Shown: positions 51,961 to 61,938 of the stretch, one piece after another
How the letters are laid out: the number at the start of each line of letters is the position of its first letter
Position numbering within the stretch: the first letter of the stretch is position 1
From: Streptomyces sp. NBC_01255
GTDB lineage: Bacteria > Actinomycetota > Actinomycetes > Streptomycetales > Streptomycetaceae
NCBI RefSeq assembly: GCF_036226445.1
Contig: NZ_CP108474.1
Span: 7,378,001-7,442,000, forward strand
Direction: 5' to 3'
Length of the DNA: 64,000 nucleotides
Notes under the pieces: generated by a model
Told to the model about the DNA's origin: nothing
Databases searched by the model: none
Seen by the model: only the letters and a program-made list of their open reading frames with translations
Program-made: the position numbers and the translations under genes

Positions 51961-52623
51961 ATGACACGCTCCGCACTCCTCGTGCTCGCCGACGGACGAT
52001 TTCCCGCCGGCGGGCACGCCCACTCCGGCGGCGCCGAGGCCGCGGTCAAGGCCGGCCGCATCAAGGACGCCGACGACCTGGAGGCCTTCTGCCGCGGCCG
52101 GCTCCACACCACCGGCCTCACCTCGGCGGCCCTGGCCGCGGCCGCGGCGCACGGGCTCAACCCGTACGAACTCGACGCGGCCGCCGACGCCCGCACGCCC
52201 TCACCCGCCCTGCGCGCCGCCGCCCGCAGGCTCGGCCGCCAACTGATGCGGGCCGCCCGCGCCACCTGGCCGAGCCCCGAACTCTCCGCCCTTGCGGCGG
52301 CCTTCCCACGCGGCGCCCATCAGCCCGTCGTCCTCGGCGTCACCGCCCGGGCCGCGGGACTCGGCCCCGAGGACGCCGCCCACTGCGTCGCGTACGAGAC
52401 GGTCGGCGGCCCCGCCACCGCCGCCGTACGCCTCCTCAGCCTCGACCCCTACCAGGCGACCGCCGTCCTCGCCCGCCTCGCGCCCGAGATGGACCACGTC
52501 GCCGACCGCGCTGCGGCCGCCGCCCGCCAGGGCGTCGAAGCCCTGCCGGCCGCCTCCGCACCGCTGCTCGACCTCACCGCCGAACAGCACGCGGCCTGGC
52601 CCGTCCGCCTCTTCGCCTCGTAA
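51961..52623 (+). CDS. ureF: Urease accessory protein UreF
   Basis: A 220-residue helical Ure[28 protein letters not shown] is the family N-terminus, and the rest is a bundle of Ala-rich helices. UreF helps UreG and UreD load nickel into the apoenzyme. It follows ureC by 13 bp. The C-terminal region is slightly shorter than in E. coli-type UreF, as usual in actinomycetes. Confidence 0.93.
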   Translation: MTRSALLVLADGRFPAGGHAHSGGAEAAVKAGRIKDADDLEAFCRGRLHTTGLTSAALAAAAAHGLNPYELDAAADARTPSPALRAAARRLGRQLMRAARATWPSPELSALAAAFPRGAHQPVVLGVTARAAGLGPEDAAHCVAYETVGGPATAAVRLLSLDPYQATAVLARLAPEMDHVADRAAAAARQGVEALPAASAPLLDLTAEQHAAWPVRLFAS

Positions 52624-52642
52624 CCGCTCCGACAGGAGAGCC

Positions 52643-53334
<692 letters not shown>

Positions 53335-53338
<4 letters not shown>

Positions 53339-54078
53339 GCCTGCGCGCCACCGCACGGATCGCGGCCGCCGCCGACGGCGGGCTGCCGCTCCTGGAGAGC
53401 GACGGCCCCCTGGCCCTGCGCCGCACCAGGGCCGCCGCCGGCTGGAGCCGGGTCACCGTCGTCGGGGCGATGAGCGCCCCGCTCGGCGGTGACCGGCTCG
53501 CGATCGAGACCGACGTACGGGACGGGGCCCGGCTCCTGGTCGACTCCGCCGCCGCCACCCTCGCCCTGCCGGGCCGGAGCGCCGAGCCCGCAGAGTACGA
53601 GGTCCGGATCGCCGTGGGGGAGGAGGGTGCACTCCGCTGGCTGCCCGAACAGCTCGTCTCCGCCCACGGCTCGGACCTGCGGATGCGTACCACCGTCTCC
53701 CTGGCCGCCACCGCCCGGCTCGTCCTGCGTGAGGAACAGATCCTCGGCCGGCACGGCGAACCGCCCGGCACCCTCGTCACCCGGCTCACCGTCCGCCGCG
53801 GCGGACGGCCCCTGCTCGACCAGGAGCTGGCGTACGGACCCGGGGCCCCCGGCGGCTGGGACGGCGGCGCGGTCCTCGGCGGCCACCGGGCCACCGGTCA
53901 GCTCCTCGTGGTCGACCCCGACTTCGCCGACAAACCGGTGGAGGCCCGACTCATCGGGGAGGGCGCAGTGCTCGCCCCGCTCGCCGGGCCCGCGGCCCTT
54001 GTCACCGCCGTCGCCCCCGACGCCCTCGCGCTCCGCCGCCTCCTCGACACGGCCCTCGCCGAACTCGCGCCGCTCTGA
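53335..54078 (+). CDS. ureD: Urease accessory protein UreD
   Basis: A 247-residue UreD/UreH chaperone with the beta-rich core ([56 protein letters not shown]). It scaffolds UreF and UreG on the apoenzyme. The GTG start overlaps the ureG stop (GTGA). Last gene of the operon, followed by a hairpin. Confidence 0.93.
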
Positions 54079-54087
54079 AGCGAGAAA

Positions 54088-54108
54088 GGCGGCCGCCCGA
54101 CGGCCGCC
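54088..54108. terminator. Hairpin after the urease operon
   Basis: GGCGGCCG and CGGCCGCC pair over 8 bp around CCCGA, 10 bp after the ureD stop and before the stop of the converging epimerase gene. Confidence 0.7.
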
Positions 54109-54126
54109 CCTCTCACCGTGACCGGG

Positions 54127-55161
54127 TCAGCCCCGCGACCTCAGCCAGGCGTCCTCCGCCTCGTAGTCGAAGAAGTCCACCCGGTACTTCGCGAGACCGG
54201 GGAAGACCTCCCGCCACTCCCGGTCGGCCAGGTGCCCGGTCAACCACGCGACCGTCTCCGGCAGCGACTCGGCGTACGACACCACCGGGCGGTACCCCAA
54301 CTCCCGCTCGGCCGCCGTCATGTCGTAGACGACGGGGTGCGGAGCCGTCCACGGCGTGAGCCCCACGGCGCCCTCCGGCTCCCCTTCCATCAGCACCGTC
54401 TCGCTCTTCACCCCCATGACCGCGTCGATCGCCGCTCCGATCTCCGCCACCGTCGGCGCCTCGGGGTCGGCGCCGTTGACCACCCGGCTGCCCGGGTTCG
54501 CCGCCGCGAGCCGGACGAGCTCCGCGAGGTTGTCCACGTGGACCGGGTGGAAGCGCGAGGTGCCGCCGTACGCGAGGACGCGCACCGGTCGCCCGTCGAG
54601 CGCCCGCTTGACGAACCACAGCTCGCGCGGGCCGGGGCAGAACGGCCCGTGGATCGCGCCCGCGCGCAGGAGCGTCGTCGGCAGCGCGTCGCCCGCCGCC
54701 AGCAGCTCCTGCTCCAGGGCGATCTTCCGCGTGCTGTACGTCGTGTCGCCGACCGCGACCGTCCGCCACGTCTCCACGGTGGGCACCGGGAAGGCGGGGA
54801 AGCCGTCCGGCCGGTCCTGCGTGTCGAAGCTGCGGCCCTGCGCGTCCTCGTAGACGGCGCCGCTCGACACCACCACCGCCGAGCCGATCCGGTCGGCGAG
54901 ACGGGTCAGCTGCCTGCCGTGCCCGCCGTCGTACGCGACGATGTCGACGAGCACGTCACAGCCGTCCCCGAGGCCGGCCGCGAGCGCCCCTTCCTCGGTC
55001 CGGTCGAGCCGCACGGACCGGACCTCGTCCGGCCACCTCTCGTCCCTGGCGCCGCCCCGCGAGGCGGCCGTCACCTCCCAGCCGTCCGCGACGAGGGCCA
55101 GCACGGCCGCCCGCCCCACCTGTCCCGATCCACCCAGTACGAACGCGTTTCCCTTGGTCAT
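54127..55161 (-). CDS. NAD-dependent epimerase/dehydratase-like protein
   Basis: A 344-residue extended SDR. GGSGQVGRA (about 10-18) binds the dinucleotide. SSGAVYEDAQ and YSTRK (Tyr-x-x-x-Lys) form the catalytic block. HPVHVDNLAELVRL and the YRPVVSYAESL end are typical of nucleotide-sugar epimerases. The substrate is unknown. It converges on the urease operon and may form a transcript with the acyltransferase gene upstream. Confidence 0.85.
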   Translation of the reverse strand: MTKGNAFVLGGSGQVGRAAVLALVADGWEVTAASRGGARDERWPDEVRSVRLDRTEEGALAAGLGDGCDVLVDIVAYDGGHGRQLTRLADRIGSAVVVSSGAVYEDAQGRSFDTQDRPDGFPAFPVPTVETWRTVAVGDTTYSTRKIALEQELLAAGDALPTTLLRAGAIHGPFCPGPRELWFVKRALDGRPVRVLAYGGTSRFHPVHVDNLAELVRLAAANPGSRVVNGADPEAPTVAEIGAAIDAVMGVKSETVLMEGEPEGAVGLTPWTAPHPVVYDMTAAERELGYRPVVSYAESLPETVAWLTGHLADREWREVFPGLAKYRVDFFDYEAEDAWLRSRG

Positions 55162-55225
55162 GATCGCGACGCTACGGGCGCCAGGAGCACCGGCCCAAGC
55201 GATTGCGCCGTGCGCGGATCCGCCC

Positions 55226-55972
55226 TCAGCGTTCCCGTCGGCGGAACTTTCGCGCGGGTACCTCGCCCTCCGCCTCCGCGGCCTTCACCACCGCCGCGTA
55301 CTCGTCCACGTACTCCTGCCCGGACAGCCGCAGGATCTCGTACATGATCTCGTCGGTCACCGCGCGGACCACCGCCCGCTCGTCCGCCGACGCCGCGAAG
55401 CGGGAGAAGTCCAGCGGTGCCCCGAAGCGGATCGTGACCCGGCGGATCCGCGGCACGACCTTCCCCGGCGGCTGGATCTCGAACGTGCCGACCATGGCGC
55501 ACGGCACCACCGGCACCCCGGCGGTCAGTGCCATCACCGCCACCCCCACCTTGCCCTTGTAGAGCCGCCCGTCGTGAGAGCGCGTCCCTTCGGGATAGAT
55601 GCCGAGCAGCTCGCCCTTGCCCAGGACGCCGAGTCCCTCGCGGATCGCCGCCTGCCCGGCCTCCTTCCCGGACCGGTCCACCGGGATCTGACCGGCGGCT
55701 CGGAAGAAGGCGGCCGTGAGCCGCCCCTTGATGCCGGGCCCCGTGAAGTACTCCTGCTTCGCGAGGAAGGTGATCCGCCGGTCGAGCACGACCGGCATCA
55801 GGAAATGGTCGGAGAAGGAGAGGTGATTGCCCGCGACGATCGCCGCGCCCTCGTCCGGGATGTGTTCGAGCCCCTCGATCCGCGGCCGGAAGAGCAGCCT
55901 GAGGAGCGGACCGAGCAGTACGTGCTTCAGCAGGTGGTAGAACACCCGTGACCCCGTTTCGTCGTCCGTCAT
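55226..55972 (-). CDS. 1-Acyl-sn-glycerol-3-phosphate acyltransferase (PlsC-like)
   Basis: A 248-residue membrane acyltransferase. GNHLSFSDHFLMP is motif I (His-x4-Asp), GIYPEGTRSHDG is the motif III substrate-binding Glu-Gly-Thr-Arg and VPVVPCAMVGTFEI is motif IV. It transfers acyl groups to lysophosphatidate in phospholipid synthesis, though related enzymes act on other glycerolipids. Divergent from the DUF3048 gene. Start is the ATG giving MTDDETGSRVFY. Confidence 0.9.
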   Translation of the reverse strand: MTDDETGSRVFYHLLKHVLLGPLLRLLFRPRIEGLEHIPDEGAAIVAGNHLSFSDHFLMPVVLDRRITFLAKQEYFTGPGIKGRLTAAFFRAAGQIPVDRSGKEAGQAAIREGLGVLGKGELLGIYPEGTRSHDGRLYKGKVGVAVMALTAGVPVVPCAMVGTFEIQPPGKVVPRIRRVTIRFGAPLDFSRFAASADERAVVRAVTDEIMYEILRLSGQEYVDEYAAVVKAAEAEGEVPARKFRRRER

Positions 55973-56024
55973 GCCCGTTGTATCGGCGCGAGGGCCCGTG
56001 GTCCACTGGTGGGGGAGCGTCACC

Positions 56025-57071
56025 ATGACGGGCGAACGCGGAACCAGGCGTCCCGGCCGTGTCCTCACCGCGCTGCTCTGCGCGCTGACGGCGGCCGGTC
56101 TCTACGGCTGCTCCGACCCGGGCCCGCGCGAACCGAGCCCCACACCGACGCCCGCGCCCACCACGACGGCCCCGGCCACCACGGCCCCCGCGCCCGCCAC
56201 CACGACTCCGGCGCCCAGCGGCCTGTCCCCGCTCACCGGACTCCCCGCGCGGCCCGCCCCCGTCCTCGCCGTGAAGATCGACAACGTGGCGGCGGCCCGC
56301 CCCCACACGGGTCTCGGCGCCGCCGACCTCGTCTACGTCGAGCAGGTCGAGGGCGGCGTGACCCGGCTCCTGGCCGTGTACTCGTCCCGGCTCCCCGAGC
56401 TCGCCGGGCCCGTCCGCAGCGCCCGGGAGTCCGACATCGCGCTTCTCGCGCCCTTCGGCCGGCCGGTGCTGGGCTACTCCGGCGCACAGTCCGCCCTGAA
56501 CCCCCTGCTGGACGCGGCCCCGCTGCACCTCGTCTCCGAGTCCACCGCACCCGGGGCCTTCACACGCTCCCCGGACCGGGCCGCCCCGCACAACCTCTAC
56601 CTCCGCCCGGAACGCGCCCTCGCCACCGATCCGGGAGCCCCGAACGCCCGGGACATCGGTTACCGCTTCGGGGCCCGTCCGCCCGGCGGCACCCCGGTCG
56701 ACACCTCGACCGTCCGCTTCCCGGCTGCCCGCTACACGTTCACCTGGTCCGCGGCCGACCGCGCCTGGCGGGTGGCGATGGACGGCCGGGCGGCCCGCGC
56801 CACGGACACCGGTCCGCTGACCCCCGAGACGGTCGTCGTCCAGCGGGTCACCATCCGCCCGTCCGCGTTCCAGGACAAGTTCGGCGCGGTCTCCCCGTAC
56901 ACCGAGACGACCGGCAGTGGCACCGCGCTGGTCCTGCGCGACGGCCGCTCGTACGAAGCCCGCTGGTCCCGGCCCTCGCCGTCGGCGGGCACCACCTTCA
57001 CCACCCCGGCCGGGGAACCCCTCGCCTTTGCCCCGGGCCAGACCTGGGTCGTCCTCGCCCCGCGCGGGTAG
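56025..57071 (+). CDS. DUF3048-family lipoprotein
   Basis: A 348-residue putative lipoprotein. The signal ends at GLYGC (Cys near residue 28), the likely lipid-attachment site, followed by a Thr/Pro/Ala linker to about 75. DUF3048 N- and C-terminal parts follow, with AVKIDNVAAARPHTGL, LVYVEQVEGGVTRLLAVY and the RSARESDIALLAPF block. B. subtilis YerB is a family member with unknown function. GGGGGA lies upstream of the ATG. It is divergent from the acyltransferase gene. Confidence 0.88.
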   Translation: MTGERGTRRPGRVLTALLCALTAAGLYGCSDPGPREPSPTPTPAPTTTAPATTAPAPATTTPAPSGLSPLTGLPARPAPVLAVKIDNVAAARPHTGLGAADLVYVEQVEGGVTRLLAVYSSRLPELAGPVRSARESDIALLAPFGRPVLGYSGAQSALNPLLDAAPLHLVSESTAPGAFTRSPDRAAPHNLYLRPERALATDPGAPNARDIGYRFGARPPGGTPVDTSTVRFPAARYTFTWSAADRAWRVAMDGRAARATDTGPLTPETVVVQRVTIRPSAFQDKFGAVSPYTETTGSGTALVLRDGRSYEARWSRPSPSAGTTFTTPAGEPLAFAPGQTWVVLAPRG

Positions 57072-57132
57072 GCCGTGATCCGCCGGACACGACCGGGGCC
57101 GCGCAGGACCGTCGCTCACAAGGCGTGATGAT

Positions 57133-57729
57133 ATGCTACGCATCGTGACAATGGAGCCCGAGGGCATCCCTCGACACCGCACGAACGCGCCCAATCACGT
57201 CTATTACTTCGACATCGGGACCGGCGTCTGGCAGGGAAAAGCCACCTTCCGCGTCACCTCTTGGCGTCGTCTCATGCGCAGCCGCATCGGGTTGACGAAC
57301 AAGCTGCTCGCGACCTCCATGCACATCGTCGAGCTGCTCACCGGTGCGCCACGGCAGTCCTCGACGATCGTGGCGAAGCCGGACGAGGGCGAGTTCGGTC
57401 AGGCCGACAATGTGGTCAGGATCTCCAAGTTCGGCGTGACCCTGTACCTCCTGGAAGAGCGGTACGTACTGGACAGGAACGGCACCGGAGTCACTGTGCA
57501 CGGGGACGAGAGGCTCGGCCCTGTGCCGGGCCTGCTCACGCGGACCTTCACCTACTCTGCGGAAATTCGCGACGAAGGGATGGCCGCGACCTACCGCATG
57601 CCGTTGCTCGGAACCCTTTGGATCGCGGACTATCAGGTCGCAGCCGATCGTCAGAGCCTCTTCGCGGAACTGGTGTGCGACTGGGGCACGGCGACCGAGG
57701 AAACCCGCCTCATCAGCGCGCCGGCTTAG
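57133..57729 (+). CDS. Hypothetical protein
   Basis: A 198-residue protein with no signal or membrane segment. Alternating beta-rich patterns such as NVVRISKFGVTLYLLEERYVLD and LTRTFTYSAEIRDEGMAATYRMPLLG suggest a lipocalin- or START-like fold, but the family is not recognised. It is followed after 23 bp by a DUF5995 gene, so they form one transcript. Both genes use clearly more A/T in third positions than neighbours. The ATG at 57133 has AAGGCG upstream; GTG at 57145 or ATG at 57151 are alternatives, and TATGCT would be a leaderless -10 for the former. Confidence 0.6.
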   Translation: MLRIVTMEPEGIPRHRTNAPNHVYYFDIGTGVWQGKATFRVTSWRRLMRSRIGLTNKLLATSMHIVELLTGAPRQSSTIVAKPDEGEFGQADNVVRISKFGVTLYLLEERYVLDRNGTGVTVHGDERLGPVPGLLTRTFTYSAEIRDEGMAATYRMPLLGTLWIADYQVAADRQSLFAELVCDWGTATEETRLISAPA

Positions 57730-57752
57730 CGGGCGGCAGGAACATACCCCCG

Positions 57753-58583
57753 ATGACCGCCGAGTTCATGCTCCCCGCCGAAAAGGTCACCCTGGTCGCC
57801 GGATTGCTTGCCGACCGGGTCAGGCAGTACGACAGCACACACGATCGCCGGGCCGCGTTCGCCTACACCTACTACCGCCTCACGACGACGCTCGCCACAG
57901 GCCTGGAAACAGGCACCCCCGTGTTCAACGACCCGCCGTGGGTCGCCGAGCTGTGCGAGACGCTCGCATCGGACTACTTCAGCGCGATGGACAGCATCGA
58001 CGAATGGCTGGCAGGACGATCCGGTGGCTCCACGGACGAAGTTCAGCCCGGTGATCTGCCGGACTCCATCCCTCAGCCGTGGCGAGATGTCTTCGCCGCT
58101 TCGAGTGTCCGGCGCTCCTACATTCTGGAAGACGTGCTCTTTTCCATGATGGCGCACATGTCGTACGACTTGCCGGAGACATTGCGGCGCATGGCGACGT
58201 CCACGGGTGATCGCGGCCACATCGCGGACTTCCACCGCATGAACGACATGCTGGCGTCCTGTATCGACGGGATCCAGGACGACCTTTCGGCCAGGTACAT
58301 CCGTGGGCTCAGCTCTTTGGACAGGCTGTTCACCCGTAGTGACGAGCTGTTGACCAATTACGGGATCCGGGTCTCACGGGGGTTGGCCTGGTTCAACTGC
58401 GACAGACTCTTGGACCCGGATTCGGCCGAGGAAGCGTCGCGGTCGATCGGCAGGAGCACCGCCGCGCTCATCTCCGAAATCCGCTCCCCGGGCGACTGGA
58501 AGCTGCGCGCCGGCCTGTGGGTCCTGCGCAGGTTGATTCCCGACCGCCGGCACTGGCCCGCAGCGGGTACGCCCATCGCGTAG
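57753..58583 (+). CDS. DUF5995-family protein
   Basis: A 276-residue helical protein of the DUF5995 type. The recognisable pieces are TYYRLTTTLATGLETG, the MMAHMSYDLPETLRRMATS block, the DFHRMNDMLASCIDGIQDDL block and a final GLAWFNCDRL helix. His, Asp and Asn residues in these blocks could form a metal or haem site, but no activity is known to me. No export signal. It follows the hypothetical gene by 23 bp. Codon usage is less GC-biased than in the flanking genes, suggesting later acquisition. Confidence 0.7.
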   Translation: MTAEFMLPAEKVTLVAGLLADRVRQYDSTHDRRAAFAYTYYRLTTTLATGLETGTPVFNDPPWVAELCETLASDYFSAMDSIDEWLAGRSGGSTDEVQPGDLPDSIPQPWRDVFAASSVRRSYILEDVLFSMMAHMSYDLPETLRRMATSTGDRGHIADFHRMNDMLASCIDGIQDDLSARYIRGLSSLDRLFTRSDELLTNYGIRVSRGLAWFNCDRLLDPDSAEEASRSIGRSTAALISEIRSPGDWKLRAGLWVLRRLIPDRRHWPAAGTPIA

Positions 58584-58609
58584 AAAGCAACGGCTCGATG
58601 CGTGCCGGA

Positions 58610-58834
58610 TCAGGGCTGTGTCGCGCCCGGTCGGCCGGACGGTCCCGGTGGGCGGCGGCGACGTGGGGCGGCCGGCACCGAGCTGTCCGCCGCCGCCATC
58701 CCGATCGTGGCCACCACGAGCACCACCAGACCGAACCACAGCCAGCCGCTACTGCCGAGCGCCACCGTGTACGCAGTCGTCAGGACCAGCGCCGCACCGG
58801 TGAGCGCCGCCATCGTCTTCGTGGGACCGGACAT
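58610..58834 (-). CDS. Small two-helix membrane protein
   Basis: A 74-residue protein with two hydrophobic helices (about 9-27 and 31-48) and an Arg/Pro-rich tail. GGAGGAGG lies 7 nt before the ATG, the best evidence that it is real. It lies downstream of the cytochrome oxidase assembly gene and on the same strand. Function unknown. Confidence 0.6.
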   Translation of the reverse strand: MSGPTKTMAALTGAALVLTTAYTVALGSSGWLWFGLVVLVVATIGMAAADSSVPAAPRRRRPPGPSGRPGATQP

Positions 58835-58952
58835 AGGTCCGCCTCCTCCCGACCAGGGCTGCGGAAGCAGTCGCCCCCATGGTCACCCCGGAAGGGGGGC
58901 GCGCGCTACTCCCTGGATGCTCCGGCGTGCGCCGAGGCCGGAAACAGGCGGC

Positions 58953-59903
58953 TCACCGGCTCCGGGTCCGGAGCGAGGCGAGATACGCGTTGTACGCCTC
59001 CAGCTCCTTGTCCCCGTCCCGGTCGGCGGCCCGGTCCATGCGGACCGCCTGCCGCTGCTCGGAGTGGTACCACTGGTAGACCAGCGCGATCAGCACGAGG
59101 ACGGACGGGATCTCGCTGAACGCCCAGGCGATGCCGCCCGCCCAGTTCTGGTCGGTGAGGGCGTCGATGCCCAGCGAGGCGGGCGGGTTCTGGTACGCCT
59201 TCACCATCGGCTCGCTGGCCATCATCAGCGCGATGCCGAAGAACGCGTGGAACGGCATCCCCGCGAACAGCTCCAGCATGCGCATCACGTAACCCGGCCG
59301 GTGCGGGCCCGGGTCCACGCCCATGATCGGCCAGAAGAAGACCACGCCGACCATCAGGAAGTGCACCATCATCCCGATGTGCCCGGGCTTGGAGCCCATC
59401 AGGAAGTCGAAGAGCGGCGTGAAGTACAGCGCGTACAGGCTCGCGATGAACATCGGGATCGTGAAGCCGGGGTGCGTGATCACCTTCATGTACCGGCTGT
59501 GCAGCAGCTTCAGGAGCAGCTCGCGCGGCCCCGTCGAGCCCCGGCCCGCCACCGGAAGCGCCCGCAGCGCCAGCGTCACCGGCGCGCCGAGCAGCAGCAG
59601 GATCGGCGACAGCATGGAGATCACCATGTGCTGCACCATGTGCACGCTGAACATGACCATGCCGTAGTCGTTGAGCTTGGTGCACATCACCAGGGCGATG
59701 GTCAGGACGCCGACGACGAAGAACACCGTCCGGCTCACCGGCCACGCGTCACCGCGCCGCCGCAGCCGCGCCACGCCCCAGCCGTAGAGACCGAGTGCCG
59801 CGAGGCAGCCGATCAGGAAGAAGAGGTCGGGAGAGAACTCCAGGCCCCGCCCCAGCGTGAACGGCGGCAGATCCGTGGTCATGCCGTGCCCGCTGTGATC
59901 CAT
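58953..59903 (-). CDS. Cytochrome c oxidase assembly protein, CtaG/Caa3 type
   Basis: A 316-residue membrane protein with about 8-9 helices. VHMVQHMVISMLSPILLLLGAPVTLALRAL and FLMVGVVFFWPIMGVDPGPHRPGYVMRMLELFAGMPFHAFFGIALM carry the CtaG/Caa3_CtaG signature with conserved His residues. This family helps insert copper into cytochrome oxidase in Bacillus; a role in the actinobacterial aa3 oxidase or copper handling is likely. It has a His-rich start (MDHSGHGM). It is separated from pfkA by a terminator. Confidence 0.9.
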   Translation of the reverse strand: MDHSGHGMTTDLPPFTLGRGLEFSPDLFFLIGCLAALGLYGWGVARLRRRGDAWPVSRTVFFVVGVLTIALVMCTKLNDYGMVMFSVHMVQHMVISMLSPILLLLGAPVTLALRALPVAGRGSTGPRELLLKLLHSRYMKVITHPGFTIPMFIASLYALYFTPLFDFLMGSKPGHIGMMVHFLMVGVVFFWPIMGVDPGPHRPGYVMRMLELFAGMPFHAFFGIALMMASEPMVKAYQNPPASLGIDALTDQNWAGGIAWAFSEIPSVLVLIALVYQWYHSEQRQAVRMDRAADRDGDKELEAYNAYLASLRTRSR

Positions 59904-59943
59904 CTGAGTACTCCTGGAGCCCGATTCGCGCTTGTTGTCCGCA

Positions 59944-59997
59944 CCAGACTAGAACCGCCCCCGGCCGCGACTGCGACCGGGGGCGGTTCTCGTCTGG
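59944..59997 (-). terminator. Long hairpin after pfkA
   Basis: AGAACCGCCCCCGG (59951-59964) and CCGGGGGCGGTTCT (59977-59990) pair perfectly. They are extended by CCAGAC and GTCTGG (59944-59949, 59992-59997) after one mismatch. It lies just downstream of the pfkA stop and before the CtaG gene. Confidence 0.85.
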
Positions 59998-60007
59998 TGG
60001 CGTCGCG

Positions 60008-61033
60008 TCAGAGCACGCACTCGGCTTCGGCGTAGCGGTCCTCCGGGACCGTCTTGAGGGACTCGACGGCCTGCGCGAGCGGGACCATCACGATGTCCGT
60101 GCCGCGCAGCGCGGTCAGCATGCCGAACTCGCCGCGGTGCGCCGCCTCCACCGCGTGCCAGCCGAAGCGGGTCGCGAGGACGCGGTCGTACGCGGTCGGG
60201 GTACCGCCGCGCTGGACGTGGCCGAGGATGACCGGACGGGCCTCCTTGCCGAGGCGCCGCTCCAGCTCGACGGAGAGCTGGTTGGCGATGCCGGTGAACC
60301 GCTCGTGGCCGTAGATGTCGGTGCCGGCGGTCTTGAACTCCATCGAGCCCTCGCGCGGCTTCGCGCCCTCGGCGACGACGACTATCGCGAACCGCTTGCC
60401 GGCCTCGAACCGCTCGCCGACGCGGGCGGTCAGCTCGTCGATGTCGAAGGGGCGCTCCGGGACGACGACGGCGTGCGCGCCGGCGGCCATACCGGAGTGG
60501 AGCGCGATCCAGCCGGTGTGGCGGCCCATGACCTCGACGACGAGGACGCGCTGGTGGGACTCGGCGGTCGTCTTCAGCCGGTCGAGGGCCTCGGTGGCGA
60601 CGGTGACGGCCGTGTCGAAGCCGAAGGTGACGTCGGTGGAGGCGATGTCGTTGTCGATGGTCTTCGGGACCCCGACGATCGGCAGGCCCGCCTCGGAGAG
60701 GAGGTTCGCCGCCTTGAGGGTGCCCTCGCCGCCGATCGGGATGATGGCGTCGAGGCCCAGGTCCGCGACGTGGCCGCGGGCGGTCTCGACGCCGCCGACC
60801 AGGTGCGCGGGCTGGACCCGGGAGGAGCCGAGGATGGTGCCGCCGCGGGCGAGTATGCCGCCCACCGCGTCGAGGTCGAGCTTGCGGTAGTCACACTCCA
60901 GCAGGCCCTTCCACCCGTCGTGGAAGCCGATGACCTCGTCACCGTGGTCGACGACGGCGCGGTGCACGACGGAACGGATGACGGCATTCAGACCGGGGCA
61001 GTCTCCGCCGGAGGTGAGCACACCAATGCGCAT
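60008..61033 (-). CDS. pfkA: 6-Phosphofructokinase
   Basis: A 341-residue phosphofructokinase phosphorylating fructose 6-phosphate. GGDCPGLN (9-16), GGEGTLKAA, PKTIDNDIA and MGRHTGWIA are the ATP and fructose 6-phosphate motifs. The glycine after GGE corresponds to Gly104 and the Lys in PKTIDND to position 124; Gly104 favours ATP, whereas Lys124 is more usual in pyrophosphate enzymes, a mix known in Streptomyces group III enzymes. Terminated by a strong hairpin. Confidence 0.94.
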   Translation of the reverse strand: MRIGVLTSGGDCPGLNAVIRSVVHRAVVDHGDEVIGFHDGWKGLLECDYRKLDLDAVGGILARGGTILGSSRVQPAHLVGGVETARGHVADLGLDAIIPIGGEGTLKAANLLSEAGLPIVGVPKTIDNDIASTDVTFGFDTAVTVATEALDRLKTTAESHQRVLVVEVMGRHTGWIALHSGMAAGAHAVVVPERPFDIDELTARVGERFEAGKRFAIVVVAEGAKPREGSMEFKTAGTDIYGHERFTGIANQLSVELERRLGKEARPVILGHVQRGGTPTAYDRVLATRFGWHAVEAAHRGEFGMLTALRGTDIVMVPLAQAVESLKTVPEDRYAEAECVL

Positions 61034-61089
61034 AGCCCAAAAACCTTTGCAACGTGGGCCGACTCCCGGACCACGTCGTCCGGCTGGAT

Positions 61090-61121
61090 CCCCGCCACCC
61101 TATCGGTGCAGGGTGGCGGGG
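61090..61121 (-). terminator. Hairpin after murT-gatD
   Basis: CCCCGCCACCCT (61090-61101) and AGGGTGGCGGGG (61110-61121) pair perfectly over 12 bp around an 8-nt loop, about 70 bp past the gatD stop and before the pfkA start. Confidence 0.8.
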
Positions 61122-61190
61122 CCGAAACGGATGTCCGCACAGTGGACACCGTACGTTCGTACGAGCCCGTGACGGGCGCCCGAGGGTGCG

Positions 61191-61919
61191 TCAGGCGGGC
61201 TGCGTGGCCGCCGCGATGCGCTCGGCGCGCAGCGCGTCGTACCACCGGTCGTCGGTCGGCGGCAGCGCGTTCACGTCGAGGGCCAGCTTCAGGAGGAGGT
61301 CCGCGATCTGCGGGTTCCGGGCCATGACGGGTCCGTGCATGTACGTACCGAACACGGTCTCGTTGTACGCGCCCTCGGTGCCGTCGCCGGTGCCGTTGCC
61401 GTTGCCGAAGACGGTCCGGGCGAACGGCCGGGCCGTCGGGCCGAGGTGGGTGATGCCCTGGTGGTTCTCGAACCCGGTCAGCTGGGGCAGCCCGAGCCGC
61501 GGGTCGATGTCCGCGAGGACGTCGCCGACGCACCGCGCGCCCTCGCCGCGGGTCGAGATCACGTCGATCAGGCCGAGGCCGGCCTCGCGCTCGCCGAGGT
61601 CGTTGATGAACTCGTGGCCCAGGATCTGGTAGCCGGCGCAGACCGAGAAGATGATCGCGCCGTTGGACGCTGCCCGGCTGAGACCGCCGTCCCGCCGCAG
61701 CCGCTCGGCCGCGAGCCGCTGCGGCCGGTCCTCACCGCCGCCGATCAGATAGATGTCGCCGGAGGTCGGCACCGGCTGGTCGCTGCGGACGTCGACGCGC
61801 TCGACGTTGAGGCCGCGCTGCTCGGCGCGGCGCTGGACGACGAGGACATTGCCCTGGTCGCCGTAGGTGCTGAGCAGGTCCGGGTAGACCCAGACCAGGC
61901 GCAGGCTGCTGTCACTCAT
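61191..61919 (-). CDS. gatD: Lipid II isoglutaminyl synthase glutaminase subunit
   Basis: A 242-residue class I (triad-type) glutamine amidotransferase that supplies ammonia to MurT. VYPDLLSTYGDQGNVLVVQRR is a CobB/CobQ-type N-terminus; SVCAGYQILGHEF holds Cys94, and GTYMHGP holds His195. Together with MurT it amidates the D-Glu of peptidoglycan stem peptides. It follows murT by 19 bp and is the last gene of the operon. Confidence 0.93.
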   Translation of the reverse strand: MSDSSLRLVWVYPDLLSTYGDQGNVLVVQRRAEQRGLNVERVDVRSDQPVPTSGDIYLIGGGEDRPQRLAAERLRRDGGLSRAASNGAIIFSVCAGYQILGHEFINDLGEREAGLGLIDVISTRGEGARCVGDVLADIDPRLGLPQLTGFENHQGITHLGPTARPFARTVFGNGNGTGDGTEGAYNETVFGTYMHGPVMARNPQIADLLLKLALDVNALPPTDDRWYDALRAERIAAATQPA

Positions 61920-61938
61920 GCTGCATGTCCTCTACGGG

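Noticed and set aside
57751..58583. Upstream in-frame extension of the DUF5995 gene through the preceding gene
   Set aside because: The extension (from about 57261) is a shadow of the preceding hypothetical gene; the ATG at 57753 gives a family-like length.
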